Shown: positions 36,630-47,286 of the stretch, in pieces
Numbering within the stretch: the stretch's first letter is position 1
How the letters are laid out: every line of letters begins with the position of its first letter
Assembly: GCA_965208385.1 (NCBI GenBank)
Contig: CBDBOO010000021.1
Span: 1-64,000, forward strand
Direction of reading: 5' to 3'
Source of the DNA: Endozoicomonas sp965208385
Lineage (GTDB): Bacteria > Pseudomonadota > Gammaproteobacteria > Pseudomonadales > Endozoicomonadaceae
DNA length: 64,000 bases
Notes under the pieces: model-generated
Database searches by the model: none
The model's input: the letters and a program-made list of their open reading frames with translations, nothing else
Told to the model about the DNA's origin: nothing
Made by a program: the position numbers and the translations under genes

Positions 36630-37559
36630 ATGAATCAAGATAATCTCGAAGCACTGATGCATTATTTCGCAGCATCAGGTATTTCCCATGAGGCTCTGAC
36701 AGGATTAGATATGCCGGCGGGTTTTCCCTCAGTCTGGATTTGGAATCTGGCCACTATGTTGGCTGAAGCTCTGGTATCGAACAGCAAAAAAAAGAGCCCG
36801 GAAAAAACGTTTGAAGATGTTTTAAACGCGCATGATCCAGGGCTGTCATTAGTGGCAAAGACGGCCTACATGGTTTTTTTTAATCAGAATAATTCGGTGA
36901 TTTTAGAGGCGTTCAAACGTCTGGTCAGCGCCTGGCTGGATTATCTGATGGTGGCCAATTTACACTATTATGATTGGCGCTCGTGGCTCTCGGAAGTGTT
37001 GGATTGCCAAAAAACGGCGCGATTGCAAAGCGATACAGCGTCTTTTTTAGGTAACAACCTGGTAATGAATCAGGGGCTTTTATTTGAAAGTGTTGAATCA
37101 GAATCCCTGGAAGGATTGCTGTATGCGCTTCAGGAAAAACTGGATGAGCAGCAATCCTATACATCATTTTCTGAAATAATCTGGCCAGATGATCCTGTGC
37201 TAACGGAAGTATTGGGTTTTACCTTTTCAAGCCTTTTTACTGAAGGTACGGCTTTGCAAAATGACCTGTTGCTGAATGTTGAGGTGATGATCGATATGTT
37301 GATGAGCGGGTTGCCCGGGATTGGTCGTCAGTGGCGGAAAGATTTTTTAACATTAGCGCCACTGAAGCTTAATGCGTTGGTGCTAGGGAATACACCCGAT
37401 GTGATCACCGGTGTGCCCAAGATGGTTCATGCCATGACTTTATCGTGTCTGTCACTTGTTCCTGAAATATATCAGGGCATCGGTTGTCCCCAGAGGCGCG
37501 CCAGTAGAGTAGCGGGAAAAACGATTGAAGACCTGTTTGAATCAGAAAAATATGAATAA
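36630..37559 (+). CDS. Hypothetical protein
   Basis: 309 residues from MNQDNLEALMHYFAASGIS. The open frame extends upstream to 36360, but that part crosses the IS66 element end and is not taken as coding. Soluble, rich in Leu, Trp and acidic residues, mostly helical by appearance, with no signal peptide. No family recognised. It could be the remaining C-terminal part of a longer gene cut by the IS. Confidence 0.5.
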   Translation: MNQDNLEALMHYFAASGISHEALTGLDMPAGFPSVWIWNLATMLAEALVSNSKKKSPEKTFEDVLNAHDPGLSLVAKTAYMVFFNQNNSVILEAFKRLVSAWLDYLMVANLHYYDWRSWLSEVLDCQKTARLQSDTASFLGNNLVMNQGLLFESVESESLEGLLYALQEKLDEQQSYTSFSEIIWPDDPVLTEVLGFTFSSLFTEGTALQNDLLLNVEVMIDMLMSGLPGIGRQWRKDFLTLAPLKLNALVLGNTPDVITGVPKMVHAMTLSCLSLVPEIYQGIGCPQRRASRVAGKTIEDLFESEKYE

Positions 37560-37691
37560 TGATATAGGTGATTGGATGGGATTGTTGCTGTCTTCTTTTT
37601 GCTGACCGAAAATCAGCGGATGTTAATATCCGCTATCCCCTGAGATCAAAATCTGTGAGAATAGCGGGTTTTGCACCAATACATAGAACCC

Positions 37692-39905
37692 ATGATAAAA
37701 ACTGCTCCCGATCTTTTTTCCTATCCAAAATATTGGGCTGAATGCTACGGCACCGCACCCTATCTACCCATGTCCAGAAAGGAAATGGACGAGCTGGGAT
37801 GGGATTCCTGCGACATTATTATTGTGACTGGTGATGCCTATGTCGATCATCCCAGCTTTGGTATGGCTGTTATTGGTCGTTTTCTGGAATCTCAGGGTTT
37901 TCGGGTGGGTATTATATCGCAGCCGGACTGGAGCAGTGCTGAAGACTTTATGCGGCTGGGTAAACCCAATCTGTTCTATGGTGTTACAGCCGGTAATATG
38001 GATTCCATGATTAACCGCTATACAGCGGATCTGAAAGTTCGTAATGATGATGCCTACACGGCAGATGCTGAACCGGGAAAAAGACCCGACCGTGCGGTTA
38101 TTGTCTACAGTCAACGCTGTAAAGAGGCTTACACTGATGTGCCAGTGGTACTGGGAGGAATAGAAGCCAGTCTGCGCCGCATAGCCCAGTATGATTACTG
38201 GAGCAATGAAGTTCGCCGCTCAGTACTGGTGGATGCCACGGCGGATATCCTGCTTTATGGCAATGCCGAACGAGCCATGGCTGAAGTGGCCGACCGTCTG
38301 GCCAAAGGAGCTGATATCAGTGAAATACATGATATTCGTGGTACTGCAGTTATTAAACCGGCCACACCTGAGGGTTGGACCGAAATTGATTCTTCACGAA
38401 TTGATTGGCCCAGGGATATGTCGTCATTGGAAGAAGCTTACGGAGGCAGTCCTTATGAGTATCGGGAAGAAGAGAGCTGCAAGACTGAAAAGTCATCAGA
38501 TAATGATTCAGGCAATGATGATGTACAGCCCATTCGTATTGTGCCCATGCCGTTACATCGACAGGAAAAACTGAACCCGGAACTCAGTTGCATCCGATTA
38601 CCTTCCTTTGAAAAAATCCGTAATGATTCTTCTCTCTATGCTCACGCATCAAGGATATTGCATCAGGAAGCCAATCCCCAGAATGCCAGGGTATTGATAC
38701 AGAAACATGGTAACCGTGAACTCTGGGTTAATCCTCCACCCATACCTCTGGATACACCGGAGATTGATGGGGTGTTTGGGCTTTTCTATCAACGCAGACC
38801 TCATCCGTCGTATGGCAATGCCAAGATACCGGCTTACGATATGATCAAAACATCGGTCAATATAATGCGGGGTTGTTTTGGCGGCTGCACTTTCTGCTCA
38901 ATCACTGAACACGAAGGGCGTGTTATTCAGAGTCGTTCCCAGGAATCCGTGTTGGCCGAGCTGGAGGATATCCGCGATAAGGTTCCCGGGTTTACCGGCC
39001 AGATATCTGATCTGGGTGGACCTACAGCGAACATGTATCACCTGAACTGTAAGAGTGATGAAATTCAGGCCAGTTGTCGCAGGCTCTCCTGTGTATTTCC
39101 GGGAATATGTTCCAATCTTGAAACATCCCATAAGCAAACCACTGAGCTGTACAAGAAAGCACGGGCTTTGCCGGGTATTAAAAAAGTCTCTATTGCATCA
39201 GGACTTCGTTATGATCTGGCCGTCACGGACCCTGAGTACGTGAAGGAACTGGTAACACATCATGTGGGTGGGTATCTGAAGATTGCACCGGAGCATACCG
39301 AAAAAGATACTCTGGATCTGATGATGAAGCCGGGAATTGGCACTTACGATGCCTTCCAGAAAATGTTTGAACATTACTCGAAAGCGGCCGGGAAGAAACA
39401 ATACCTGATTCCCTATTTTATTGCCGCTCATCCGGGTTGCGAAGATGACGATATGCTCAACCTTGCCCTTTGGTTAAAGAAAAACAAGTATCGGGTGGAT
39501 CAGGTTCAAACATTTTATCCGTCGCCCATGTCCTTAGCGACGGCTATGTATCATGCCGGACAGAATCCTCTGAAACGCATCAGTTATAAGAGCAAACGAT
39601 TGTATACTCCGAAAAAAATGGAGCAACGTCGTTTGCAGAAAGCATTCCTCCGATACCACGACACAAAAAACTGGCCTTTCCTGAGGCAGGCACTGAGGGA
39701 TATGAATCGGGCTGACTTGATAGGCAGTGGTAAAAATCAGTTGGTACCTGATGAAGAAAAAGGGCAGCGACGTTCAGGTCAACGACTGAAATCAGCCGAA
39801 GGTTATCAAAAAGCAAGAGGTGGTCAGTGGGACAATCGATCATCAGAAACACGGAAAAAGACCAATAGCCGGTTTGCCCGTAACAAATCTTCTCGTCAGA
39901 AATAG
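37692..39905 (+). CDS. ygiQ: YgiQ family radical SAM protein
   Basis: 737 residues from the ATG at 37692 (MIKTAPDLFSYPKYW); a TTG at 37671 is in frame but less likely. N-terminal YgiQ domain (SRKEMDELGWDSCDIIIVTGDAYVDHPSFGM), the radical SAM cluster motif in MRGCFGGCTFCSITEHEGR (CxxxCxxC, near residue 395), and the C-terminal YgiQ-associated domain with a Lys/Arg-rich tail. The [4Fe-4S] cluster reduces S-adenosylmethionine; the substrate of the family is unknown. Highly conserved and apparently intact. Confidence 0.95.
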   Translation: MIKTAPDLFSYPKYWAECYGTAPYLPMSRKEMDELGWDSCDIIIVTGDAYVDHPSFGMAVIGRFLESQGFRVGIISQPDWSSAEDFMRLGKPNLFYGVTAGNMDSMINRYTADLKVRNDDAYTADAEPGKRPDRAVIVYSQRCKEAYTDVPVVLGGIEASLRRIAQYDYWSNEVRRSVLVDATADILLYGNAERAMAEVADRLAKGADISEIHDIRGTAVIKPATPEGWTEIDSSRIDWPRDMSSLEEAYGGSPYEYREEESCKTEKSSDNDSGNDDVQPIRIVPMPLHRQEKLNPELSCIRLPSFEKIRNDSSLYAHASRILHQEANPQNARVLIQKHGNRELWVNPPPIPLDTPEIDGVFGLFYQRRPHPSYGNAKIPAYDMIKTSVNIMRGCFGGCTFCSITEHEGRVIQSRSQESVLAELEDIRDKVPGFTGQISDLGGPTANMYHLNCKSDEIQASCRRLSCVFPGICSNLETSHKQTTELYKKARALPGIKKVSIASGLRYDLAVTDPEYVKELVTHHVGGYLKIAPEHTEKDTLDLMMKPGIGTYDAFQKMFEHYSKAAGKKQYLIPYFIAAHPGCEDDDMLNLALWLKKNKYRVDQVQTFYPSPMSLATAMYHAGQNPLKRISYKSKRLYTPKKMEQRRLQKAFLRYHDTKNWPFLRQALRDMNRADLIGSGKNQLVPDEEKGQRRSGQRLKSAEGYQKARGGQWDNRSSETRKKTNSRFARNKSSRQK

Positions 39906-39987
39906 TGCATGATTTTAAACAGTTTGATGCATTCAGACACTGAATCAGAAAACGTGTTGAATTCAGGTATTGGACGTCGATTCATGA

Positions 39988-40035
39988 CCTTCGGATTATA
40001 ATTCGAATTTATTGAATCCAATGATAATCCGAAGG
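39988..40035. terminator. Inverted repeat after ygiQ
   Basis: CCTTCGGATTAT and ATAATCCGAAGG, a perfect 12-bp pair around 24 bases. There is no T run, so it may be a REP-like or bidirectional stop and not a rho-independent terminator. Confidence 0.35.
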
Positions 40036-40135
40036 CGTAAGAAGATATGTTGGCTTACAAAAGGTGACTTCTTTTGCATGTTATTATTAAGGATGGTTCT
40101 CCCCTGGGCTATCCTTTTTTTGGCTCTTCGCCGTT

Positions 40136-41380
40136 TCATATGGATTTAAGAATATCTGCCACAGGGCTGGCAATCATAAATATCATCATCAAAAACGTGT
40201 CTGTATTTCGATAACCTCTGGCGCGACTTCTTGCCGCTTGAAACAGGCTGTTTAGCCCCTCCATACGAGCATTGGTATAGGTTGACGTCCAGCGTTGTAA
40301 TATCCGATCTGCGTGACTTTCTACTGTGCTGAGTGCTTTGCGAATAGGCTCTAGAATATCGCAGTCGCCCAGTGCTTCTTTCGCATACTTTATAAAGTGA
40401 GTCAGTCTCCATCGTGCTGCTCTTGGTGTTTCTGCCTTTCTGATCCAGCGGAGTTTCTCTTTGATCTTCCAGGCGATACCAGTCTTCAAGTCGCTCGCCT
40501 CAAGCTCCACAAGAGCTTCAATCTGCTTTTTAGTGAGAGGGCCATCTGCTTTCTTCAACACTGCCCAGCGTAGGCTTTTAGGATGGTCTTTCAACTTCCG
40601 CTCAGCTTTACGAACATCGTCCACAGCCTTAGTGAATAGCTGAACAACGTGAAACCAGTCAACGGTTACATTGGCCTCTGGGAACTCTTCTTTCGTCGCT
40701 GACAGAAACGCTGGAGACATGTCACAGACCACTTCCATCACATTGCTTGCCTGCCCGCCATGCTCTTCGAGGAAGGTTCTGAAATTCTTAACGGTTTCCT
40801 TACCTTTGCCGGGTGTTGCGAACACTACCGGTTTGTCATTCCGGTTCATGTCGATGAACACTGTGACGTAGTTGTGACCGCGTTTTGAAGCTGTTTCATC
40901 CAGCCCAATAGCACTCAATTCTGATAGATCCATTACCATAAGAGATTGTTTGACATAATGTTTAATCACTCGCCATATGCGTTTGTCATTCACGCCAACA
41001 TGCTTGGCACAGGCTTTCACCGGCATCTCTCTCACCAGCGTTAGCAGTGCCTGCTCAAACAGTAGAGTGAACTTACTATTCTCTCTTGCCCAGGGAACAT
41101 TTACACGATGAATGCCGTGTTCCTCACAGCGCGTACGGGGGACTTTTGCTTTAATATAGCAATGGTGCTGAAAGAAGTTCAGGTGCTGCCAGGTAAGCAC
41201 TTTAAAGTCATGAGCCTGAGAAGCTTTACCGCACTTGGGGCATGGATAGAGACTACCGCGTTCAGCACCTACATTGAGTACCAACTCATTGGGTTTCTTT
41301 GTTGTATCGAGATGCTGATCAACTATTTTCCAAGGTGCCTGCAAGCCGAGGCCGAGCATAAATATCTGATTACCATCCAT
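40136..41380 (-). CDS. ISL3-family transposase
   Basis: 414 residues, intact. N-terminal Zn ribbon (CPKCGKASQAHDFK), HTH, DDE catalytic motifs (AIGLDETASKRG, EVVCDMSPAFL, and the C-terminal NARMEGLNSLFQAARSRARGYRN with Glu), and the family block VDWFHVVQLFTKAVDDVRKAE. A different lineage from the ISL3 at 7136. The ends could not be placed with certainty; GGCTCTTCGCCG at 40120 may be the left one. Confidence 0.95.
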   Translation of the reverse strand: MDGNQIFMLGLGLQAPWKIVDQHLDTTKKPNELVLNVGAERGSLYPCPKCGKASQAHDFKVLTWQHLNFFQHHCYIKAKVPRTRCEEHGIHRVNVPWARENSKFTLLFEQALLTLVREMPVKACAKHVGVNDKRIWRVIKHYVKQSLMVMDLSELSAIGLDETASKRGHNYVTVFIDMNRNDKPVVFATPGKGKETVKNFRTFLEEHGGQASNVMEVVCDMSPAFLSATKEEFPEANVTVDWFHVVQLFTKAVDDVRKAERKLKDHPKSLRWAVLKKADGPLTKKQIEALVELEASDLKTGIAWKIKEKLRWIRKAETPRAARWRLTHFIKYAKEALGDCDILEPIRKALSTVESHADRILQRWTSTYTNARMEGLNSLFQAARSRARGYRNTDTFLMMIFMIASPVADILKSI

Positions 41381-41486
41381 GGATGACTACTTAAACCTGT
41401 GAGCTTCCGGGTCGGGGATTATCGGTCATATATCAGCACAAAATCCATAGCAAACAGCGAGGAGCCCTTTTTTTTATCTGATATTA

Positions 41487-42392
41487 TTAACGACAGCTCC
41501 CTAACCAGGCTGCACCCATTACACCACTGGAGTCGCCCAGCTCAGCAGGTAAAATGAGAGGCAGTTGTGTGTCTTTAAAAACAAAAGCATCAAGTGCATG
41601 GGGTAACCGGTCATAAATGAAGCCGGCTTTTGACAGTCCCCCGCCCAGAATAATCACATCAGGATCAAAGGTCATAACCAGCGTGGAAACGGCAGAAGCC
41701 AGTAACTCTATGTAAAGATTAATGGTTTCTGTCATGGCACTGTTACCTGAATCATACTGCTCAACAATGGTTTCTGCTGTCAATAACTCAGAAGACAGTC
41801 GTTTATGAATCCATGAAAGCCCGGGTCCTGAAATATAGCGATCAATACACCCAGTCAGACCGCAGCCGCATGCAACTATAGGAAGGGCGTATTTCTGCTG
41901 GAGTACTGCCGATAGTGGAATGTGTCCCCATTCTCCGGAATGACGGTTCTTGCTGCTGTATATTGTTTTGTTCATGCACAGGCTGCCACCAATACCTGTG
42001 CCCAGAATGGCACCAAAAACCACCGAATGATCTTTTCCTGCACCCATGGTTGCTTCGGCCAGGGCAAAGCAATTTGCATCATTTTCAACGACAACAGGCC
42101 TGTTAATAAGTGATGCCAGATCGAGTGCCAGATTTTTACCATATATAGTCGAAATATTTGAAGAAATAAGAACACTGTCGTCCTGCGCCAGAACCCCCGG
42201 AATGCCAAGACCAACGGTTCCCTTTGAATCAGTGATTTGGTCGGCTGTTGCAATGAGTTGACCAAGAGCCTGCAACAAATCAGGGTAATTCGTTAACGGT
42301 GTGGGTATGCGTTCGTTGTAAAGACGATGAAAATCTTTATTGAATGCGGCCAGTTCAATTTTTGTCCCGCCAATATCAAGGCCATAATGCAT
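41487..42392 (-). CDS. nagK: ROK-family sugar kinase, probably N-acetylglucosamine kinase
   Basis: 301 residues. ATP-binding MHYGLDIGGTKIELAAF, ROK core ENDANCFALAEATMGAGKDHSVVFGAILGTGIGGSLC with the catalytic Asp, Zn site GEWGHIPL..ACGCGLTGCIDRYISGPGL, and the adenosine motif DPDVIILGGGLSKA. NagK phosphorylates GlcNAc released from chitin or peptidoglycan. Other ROK hexokinases (mannokinase, fructokinase) are alternatives; residues such as those in RIPTPLTNYPDLLQ suit NagK. It stands alone next to IS elements. Confidence 0.8.
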   Translation of the reverse strand: MHYGLDIGGTKIELAAFNKDFHRLYNERIPTPLTNYPDLLQALGQLIATADQITDSKGTVGLGIPGVLAQDDSVLISSNISTIYGKNLALDLASLINRPVVVENDANCFALAEATMGAGKDHSVVFGAILGTGIGGSLCMNKTIYSSKNRHSGEWGHIPLSAVLQQKYALPIVACGCGLTGCIDRYISGPGLSWIHKRLSSELLTAETIVEQYDSGNSAMTETINLYIELLASAVSTLVMTFDPDVIILGGGLSKAGFIYDRLPHALDAFVFKDTQLPLILPAELGDSSGVMGAAWLGSCR

Positions 42393-43021
42393 CTGATTTT
42401 ATCCTGAGAAGGAGCGATGAGAAGTGTGATCCATAGAATATTCCCTATTCGTCTTTAAAGCTCAAGAGGCAGAATTGGGTTATTTTCCTGAAGCGCAATA
42501 TTGAAACCGTCATTCACCACCTACTTTGATATTTCCCCTACCCCTGCAGCGCAAGGGTTTTGAAATTTGACCACCTTATTGTAAGCATAAACGTACTTCT
42601 CCTGATAACGAGTACCCAATCAACCTTTCATGGATATCCATTCATGAAAAACACAAACAAGAAAAAACCTCACCTTCAGCAGCCGGAGATGACAGGGACA
42701 AGCCTCCGTGCATTGATCTTGCTGCTCTCACACTCCCTCTTGAGTCAGGAATAAATTGATTGGTACGTTGACCCTAATATAAAGATAATTGTCGCCTGAT
42801 TCTCCGAGATGCCAATCACGTGCTTCTCCGTTCCGTTGATCGTCTGCACATAAATGCCATCAAAGCAGCAGAAAATCCATCTGCCCGTTGGGTTCTGGGC
42901 TGGCTTTTTCTTCATGTCCGGGAACGTTCGGCTCTGCTTCTTCAACTCATAACGGATTCGATGTTGGATAGCAGCATAGACCATCAGGCAAAGTGTCATC
43001 ACCATTAACAATGCCTCAATG

Positions 43022-44413
43022 GGGTGTGTGATTTAAACAATGTCAAGAAAAACGACTGCACTAGTATGGTCGTATAGGCTTTTTGGCGTTGAGAAATATG
43101 TACAGCTCAGTCCTTTCATCCAACGATGAAATCACAGAAATCGTTATCAAAATCCCGCACAATCGCTCAATGGTGGATTTCGAAAATCATTTGCAAGATG
43201 CCTTAAATGAAGCGGGACAACTGGGAACAAAAAAGCAACTTGAGTGGCTTGATACTGACGGTTCTCCCATTACGCTTGGCAATGTTCGGTTGACCAGTAA
43301 AAGTAAAAAAGAATTGAAGGTTTATGAAACTCCATGGGGAGCGGTTAGGGTCAATCGTTTTATCTATCAAAGTCGTGAAGGCGGTGCTATTTATTGTCCC
43401 CTTGATCAATCTGCACGAATTGTTGTTAATTCAACCCCGCGACATGCCTGCATGGTCAGCTGGAAGTTTGCCCACATGCCTTCCACTGAAGTAGAGCAAG
43501 ATTTTCTAAGAAACCACGGACGTAAATCCATCGAAGAACCGCTAAAGACCTGGCAGAAGTTGTTGCCAGTATTGCTCAGGCCAAAGAAGAATCCTGGACT
43601 TATGAATTACCGGATTTACCCGAGCCAGTAGCCACAGTTAGCTTGGGGCTGGATGGTGCAAACTTGCTTTATAAAGAGGGCTACAGAATTGCAATGTGCG
43701 GAACTATTGCGCTTTATGATGAAGAAGGAAATCGAATGCACACGGTGTACGCTGCCGCTGCCCCCGAATACGGAAAAGAAACTTTTATAAGGCGGTTCTC
43801 TTCTGACATTGAGAAAATGAAGTCTCGTTTTCCTGATGCCACTTACGTTGGAGTTGCTGATGGGGCGCCAGATAATTGGACGTTTCTTGAGCCTGTTACA
43901 TCGATTCAAATTCTGGATTTTTATCACGTTAGCGAATATGTGGCAGAAGCGGCAGAAGCTATATATCCGGGTAAAAAAATGCAGAATGAACGCAAAGCCT
44001 GGTTAAGATCAACACTGCACGAATTAAAAAACACCCCTGGTAAGGCAAAACGTTTATGGTTGGAATTAAAGAAAGCAGCTCCCGGGAATAAACGTCTTGT
44101 TTCTAAAGAAAAACTGGATAAAGCCAGAACTTATTTCAAAAATCACTGGCACCAAATGATTTATCCAGAAGCGTTGGAAAACAAGTTACCAATTGGTTCT
44201 GGTGTAACAGAAGCTGCTTGCAAAACGCTGGTTAAGCAGCGCATGTGTAAGTCAGGCATGCGATGGAAGGAACAAGGGGCGTCAATGCTATTAACATTAC
44301 GAGCTCTGGCGAAGTCAACGGGTTATTGGGATGCTTTCTGGTCGAAGATAGATCGCTACGGGTTTCCAGTGGCTCACAACCTGCATGCCTGACATTATTC
44401 AAGCCACACACCC
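43022..44413 (+). mobile_element. ISKra4-family element, copy in plus orientation
   Basis: 1392 bp. Ends GGGTGTGTGATTTAAACAATG and CATTATTCAAGCCACACACCC. The 8-bp duplication is CCTCAATG (43014-43021, 44414-44421). One base shorter than the copy at 45472. Confidence 0.95.
43083..44392 (+). pseudogene. ISKra4 transposase with one-base deletion
   Basis: Same protein as at 45493-46803, but CGTAAATCCATC replaces CGTAAAATCCATC near 43525. One A is lost and the frame changes after NHGRK. The second part is open from 43632. Otherwise almost identical, so the loss is recent. Confidence 0.95.
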
Positions 44414-45471
44414 CCTCAATGCGTTCCGGTTTCTTCAGATAGAGGGAAGACACCAGAAAGTCCGGACTTTTTAGAAAGCGAAAGCCTCGTTCAACCTGTT
44501 GCTGTGATTTGTACGTCCTCAGTAGTTCAGCGCTGTCCAGTCGAGTAGTATTAATGTCGTTGGTAGCCAGCACAAAACAACCCAGTGATGCTTCGGCATT
44601 CTGCCGGGTTTGCACAGCGATCGAGCAACAACTTGTTACGTAATATTCCAGGTGGTCGGGTTCCGCTCCATTAACAGGTCGTCCTTTGCTCTTGTAGCAG
44701 GGCTTGGCGATAACCTGAGCCTCAGCCTGACAAAGTTCAGACTGCTTCTGCCATTGCCTAAAGGCTTCCATGGCCTCCCCTTCGCACTGGAACGCTTTTT
44801 TGCTCAACTTTTCCAGTCTCTCGCACTCTTTCAGAGACTTTTTCTGCATACGCCTTGTCAGCGTCTTCTGTTCGGTTTCCTGGCGTTGCTGGTTGCGAAA
44901 CAAAACCCAGCGTTGCTCTACGTTCGCATAATTAGACGACACTTCTGTAGCTTCGTAATGGTCAAACCCCTCCACTGCTTTCATGGTTCGTGAAGGCGCA
45001 CTCCTTACCAGCTCTTTGGCGGCACCAATATTGAGAGGAACTCTGGAAATAAACAGCTGATCCTGCTGGTCAAGTTCCTGGATTGTCCCTGCCACATACA
45101 ATGCTGCATCGCCAATAAAATAGCGGGCTTCCAGTGCGGCTTTGAAACTCTTCAAGTGCTTGGAAACCACCTGTTGAAACTGGTCTTATCAGTCACATTG
45201 CCACTGGTTGCTTTCATAAACAACGGGATGCCTGCCCGGTTTTCAGTCAACAGAAGCAATATGGCCTGGTTCAAATCCGGGCGGTGATCCCGGCTGTAAC
45301 CTTTGCAAAGCCTGATGCAGTTGAGGTCTTCATCGCTCAGATCGCTATCGCTATTATAACGACCATCGACGTGGAAGCCGGTGCCATCAAGGTTCAGCGC
45401 GTCGCAAGGCAATTTGAGATGAGTTGCAACCTTGATAGCCAGCTCAAAATAGACTTTACTGTCATCCAGAT

Positions 45472-46864
45472 GGGTGTGTGGCTTGAATAATGTCAGGCAT
45501 GCAGGTTGTGAGCCACTGGAAACCTGTAGCGATCCATCTTCGACCAGAAAGCATCCCAATAACCCGTTGACTTCGCCAGAGCTCGTAATGTTAATAGCAT
45601 TGACGCCCCTTGTTCCTTCCATCGCATGCCTGACTTACACATGCGCTGCTTAACCAGCGTTTTGCAAGCAGCTTCTGTTACACCAGAACCAATTGGTAAC
45701 TTGTTTTCCAACGCTTCTGGATAAATCATTTGGTGCCAGTGATTTTTGAAATAAGTTCTGGCTTTATCCAGTTTTTCTTTAGAAACAAGACGTTTATTCC
45801 CGGGAGCTGCTTTCTTTAATTCCAACCATAAACGTTTTGCCTTACCAGGGGTGTTTTTTAATTCGTGCAGTGTTGATCTTAACCAGGCTTTGCGTTCATT
45901 CTGCATTTTTTTACCCGGATATATAGCTTCTGCCGCTTCTGCCACATATTCGCTAACGTGATAAAAATCCAGAATTTGAATCGATGTAACAGGCTCAAGA
46001 AACGTCCAATTATCTGGCGCCCCATCAGCAACTCCAACGTAAGTGGCATCAGGAAAACGAGACTTCATTTTCTCAATGTCAGAAGAGAACCGCCTTATAA
46101 AAGTTTCTTTTCCGTATTCGGGGGCAGCGGCAGCGTACACCGTGTGCATTCGATTTCCTTCTTCATCATAAAGCGCAATGGTTCCGCACATTGCAATTCT
46201 GTAGCCCTCTTTATAAAGCAAGTTTGCACCATCCAGCCCCAAGCTAACTGTGGCTACTGGCTCGGGTAAATCCGGTAATTCATAAGTCCAGGATTCTTCT
46301 TTGGCCTGAGCAATACTGGCAACAACTTCTGCCAGGTCTTTAGCGGTTCTTCGATGGATTTTACGTCCGTGGTTTCTTAGAAAATCTTGCTCTACTTCAG
46401 TGGAAGGCATGTGGGCAAACTTCCAACTGACCATGCAGGCATGTCGCGGGGTTGAATTAACAACAATTCGTGCAGATTGATCAAGGGGACAATAAATAGC
46501 ACCGCCTTCACGACTTTGATAGATAAAACGATTGACCCTAACCGCTCCCCATGGAGTTTCATAAACCTTCAATTCTTTTTTACTTTTACTGGTCAACCGA
46601 ACATTGCCAAGCGTAATGGGAGAACCGTCAGTATCAAGCCACTCAAGTTGCTTTTTTGTTCCCAGTTGTCCCGCTTCATTTAAGGCATCTTGCAAATGAT
46701 TTTCGAAATCCACCATTGAGCGATTGTGCGGGATTTTGATAACGATTTCTGTGATTTCATCGTTGGATGAAAGGACTGAGCTGTACATATTTCTCAACGC
46801 CAAAAAGCCTATACGACCATACTAGTGTAGTCGTTTTTCTTGACATTGTTTAAATCACACACCC
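45472..46864 (-). mobile_element. ISKra4-family element, intact copy
   Basis: 1393 bp, ends as for 43022 but inverted. The 8-bp duplication is ATCCAGAT (45464-45471, 46865-46872). Together with the inverted copy at 43022 it flanks 1 kb of IS1634 sequence. Confidence 0.95.
45493..46803 (-). CDS. ISKra4-family transposase
   Basis: 436 residues, intact. The start MALRNMYSSVLSSNDE lies 60 bp inside the element. Zn/HTH-like N-terminal region, then TVSLGLDGANLLYKEGYRIAMCG (first Asp), ATYVGVADGAPDNWTFLEP (second Asp), DFYHVSEYVAEAAEA, LPIGSGVTEAACKTLVKQRM (Glu) and CKSGMRWKEQGASMLLTLRAL. The probable source of the fragments at 16633, 25613 and 43022. Confidence 0.95.
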   Translation of the reverse strand: MALRNMYSSVLSSNDEITEIVIKIPHNRSMVDFENHLQDALNEAGQLGTKKQLEWLDTDGSPITLGNVRLTSKSKKELKVYETPWGAVRVNRFIYQSREGGAIYCPLDQSARIVVNSTPRHACMVSWKFAHMPSTEVEQDFLRNHGRKIHRRTAKDLAEVVASIAQAKEESWTYELPDLPEPVATVSLGLDGANLLYKEGYRIAMCGTIALYDEEGNRMHTVYAAAAPEYGKETFIRRFSSDIEKMKSRFPDATYVGVADGAPDNWTFLEPVTSIQILDFYHVSEYVAEAAEAIYPGKKMQNERKAWLRSTLHELKNTPGKAKRLWLELKKAAPGNKRLVSKEKLDKARTYFKNHWHQMIYPEALENKLPIGSGVTEAACKTLVKQRMCKSGMRWKEQGASMLLTLRALAKSTGYWDAFWSKMDRYRFPVAHNLHA

Positions 46865-47286
46865 ATCCAGATCAAAGAGTTCATCCAGTGCTCTTCCCAG
46901 AATCTTGTCGTTTAAATGCTCTGGTTTAATCCCTTCCCTGATCAGTTTGTTGAGAGGTTTATTGGCAAAGAACTGGGGGAACATATGGAGAGATTGCCCC
47001 GTAAAGCCGAGGCCATTGAGGATCATGCCGACAATGGCTTCACCGTGGGAGACATTCCATTCATCCGCTACCTTGGGTGCACGTCTGTCAGGCTCGTGCT
47101 GTTTTCATGTGATCGGCTATGCCCAGCTCTTATGCACATACCTGCCACCAGCCGAGGTGATCCATGTTCTGAATCTGAGTTGATATTGAATAGGACATAA
47201 GGCTGTTTCCTGATATTTGCTTTTTTGATAAATAGCAGAAATCAGGAAAATGCCAGGTTAGGTGGTGAATGTCGGTTGAAATGTTG

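Larger units (their letters stand above)
42745..47180 (-). pseudogene. IS1634-family transposase, broken in three pieces
   Basis: N-terminal piece about 46873-47170 (HGEAIVGMILNGLGFTGQSLHMFPQFFANKPL), middle piece 44422-45463 (NLDGTGFHVDGRYNSD with the first Asp, RYFIGDAALYVAGTI with the second, QQQVERGFRFLKSPDF with the Glu), and C-terminal piece 42745-43013 (LLMVMTLCLMVYAAIQHRIR). The pieces are separated by ISKra4 elements with TSDs ATCCAGAT and CCTCAATG. In addition there is a frameshift near 45165 (FNRWFPST/VSKHLKSF). Inactive. Confidence 0.85.
42496..47286 (-). mobile_element. IS1634-family element with two nested ISKra4 elements
   Basis: Ends CAATATTGAAACCGTCATTC...CACCACCTA (42496) and its near complement ending at 47286, about 28 bp, 24 matching. 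Without the two 1.39-kb insertions it is about 2 kb, usual for IS1634. The right end seems duplicated at about 47915-48013 (see findings). Confidence 0.7.

Noticed and set aside
42560..42754. 64-codon ORF next to the IS1634 left end
   Set aside because: Short, low-complexity Lys/Leu content, overlaps the IS end; no support as a gene.
43022..46864. Composite transposon made of the two ISKra4 copies
   Set aside because: Each copy has its own target duplication within the same IS1634 element, so they inserted independently.
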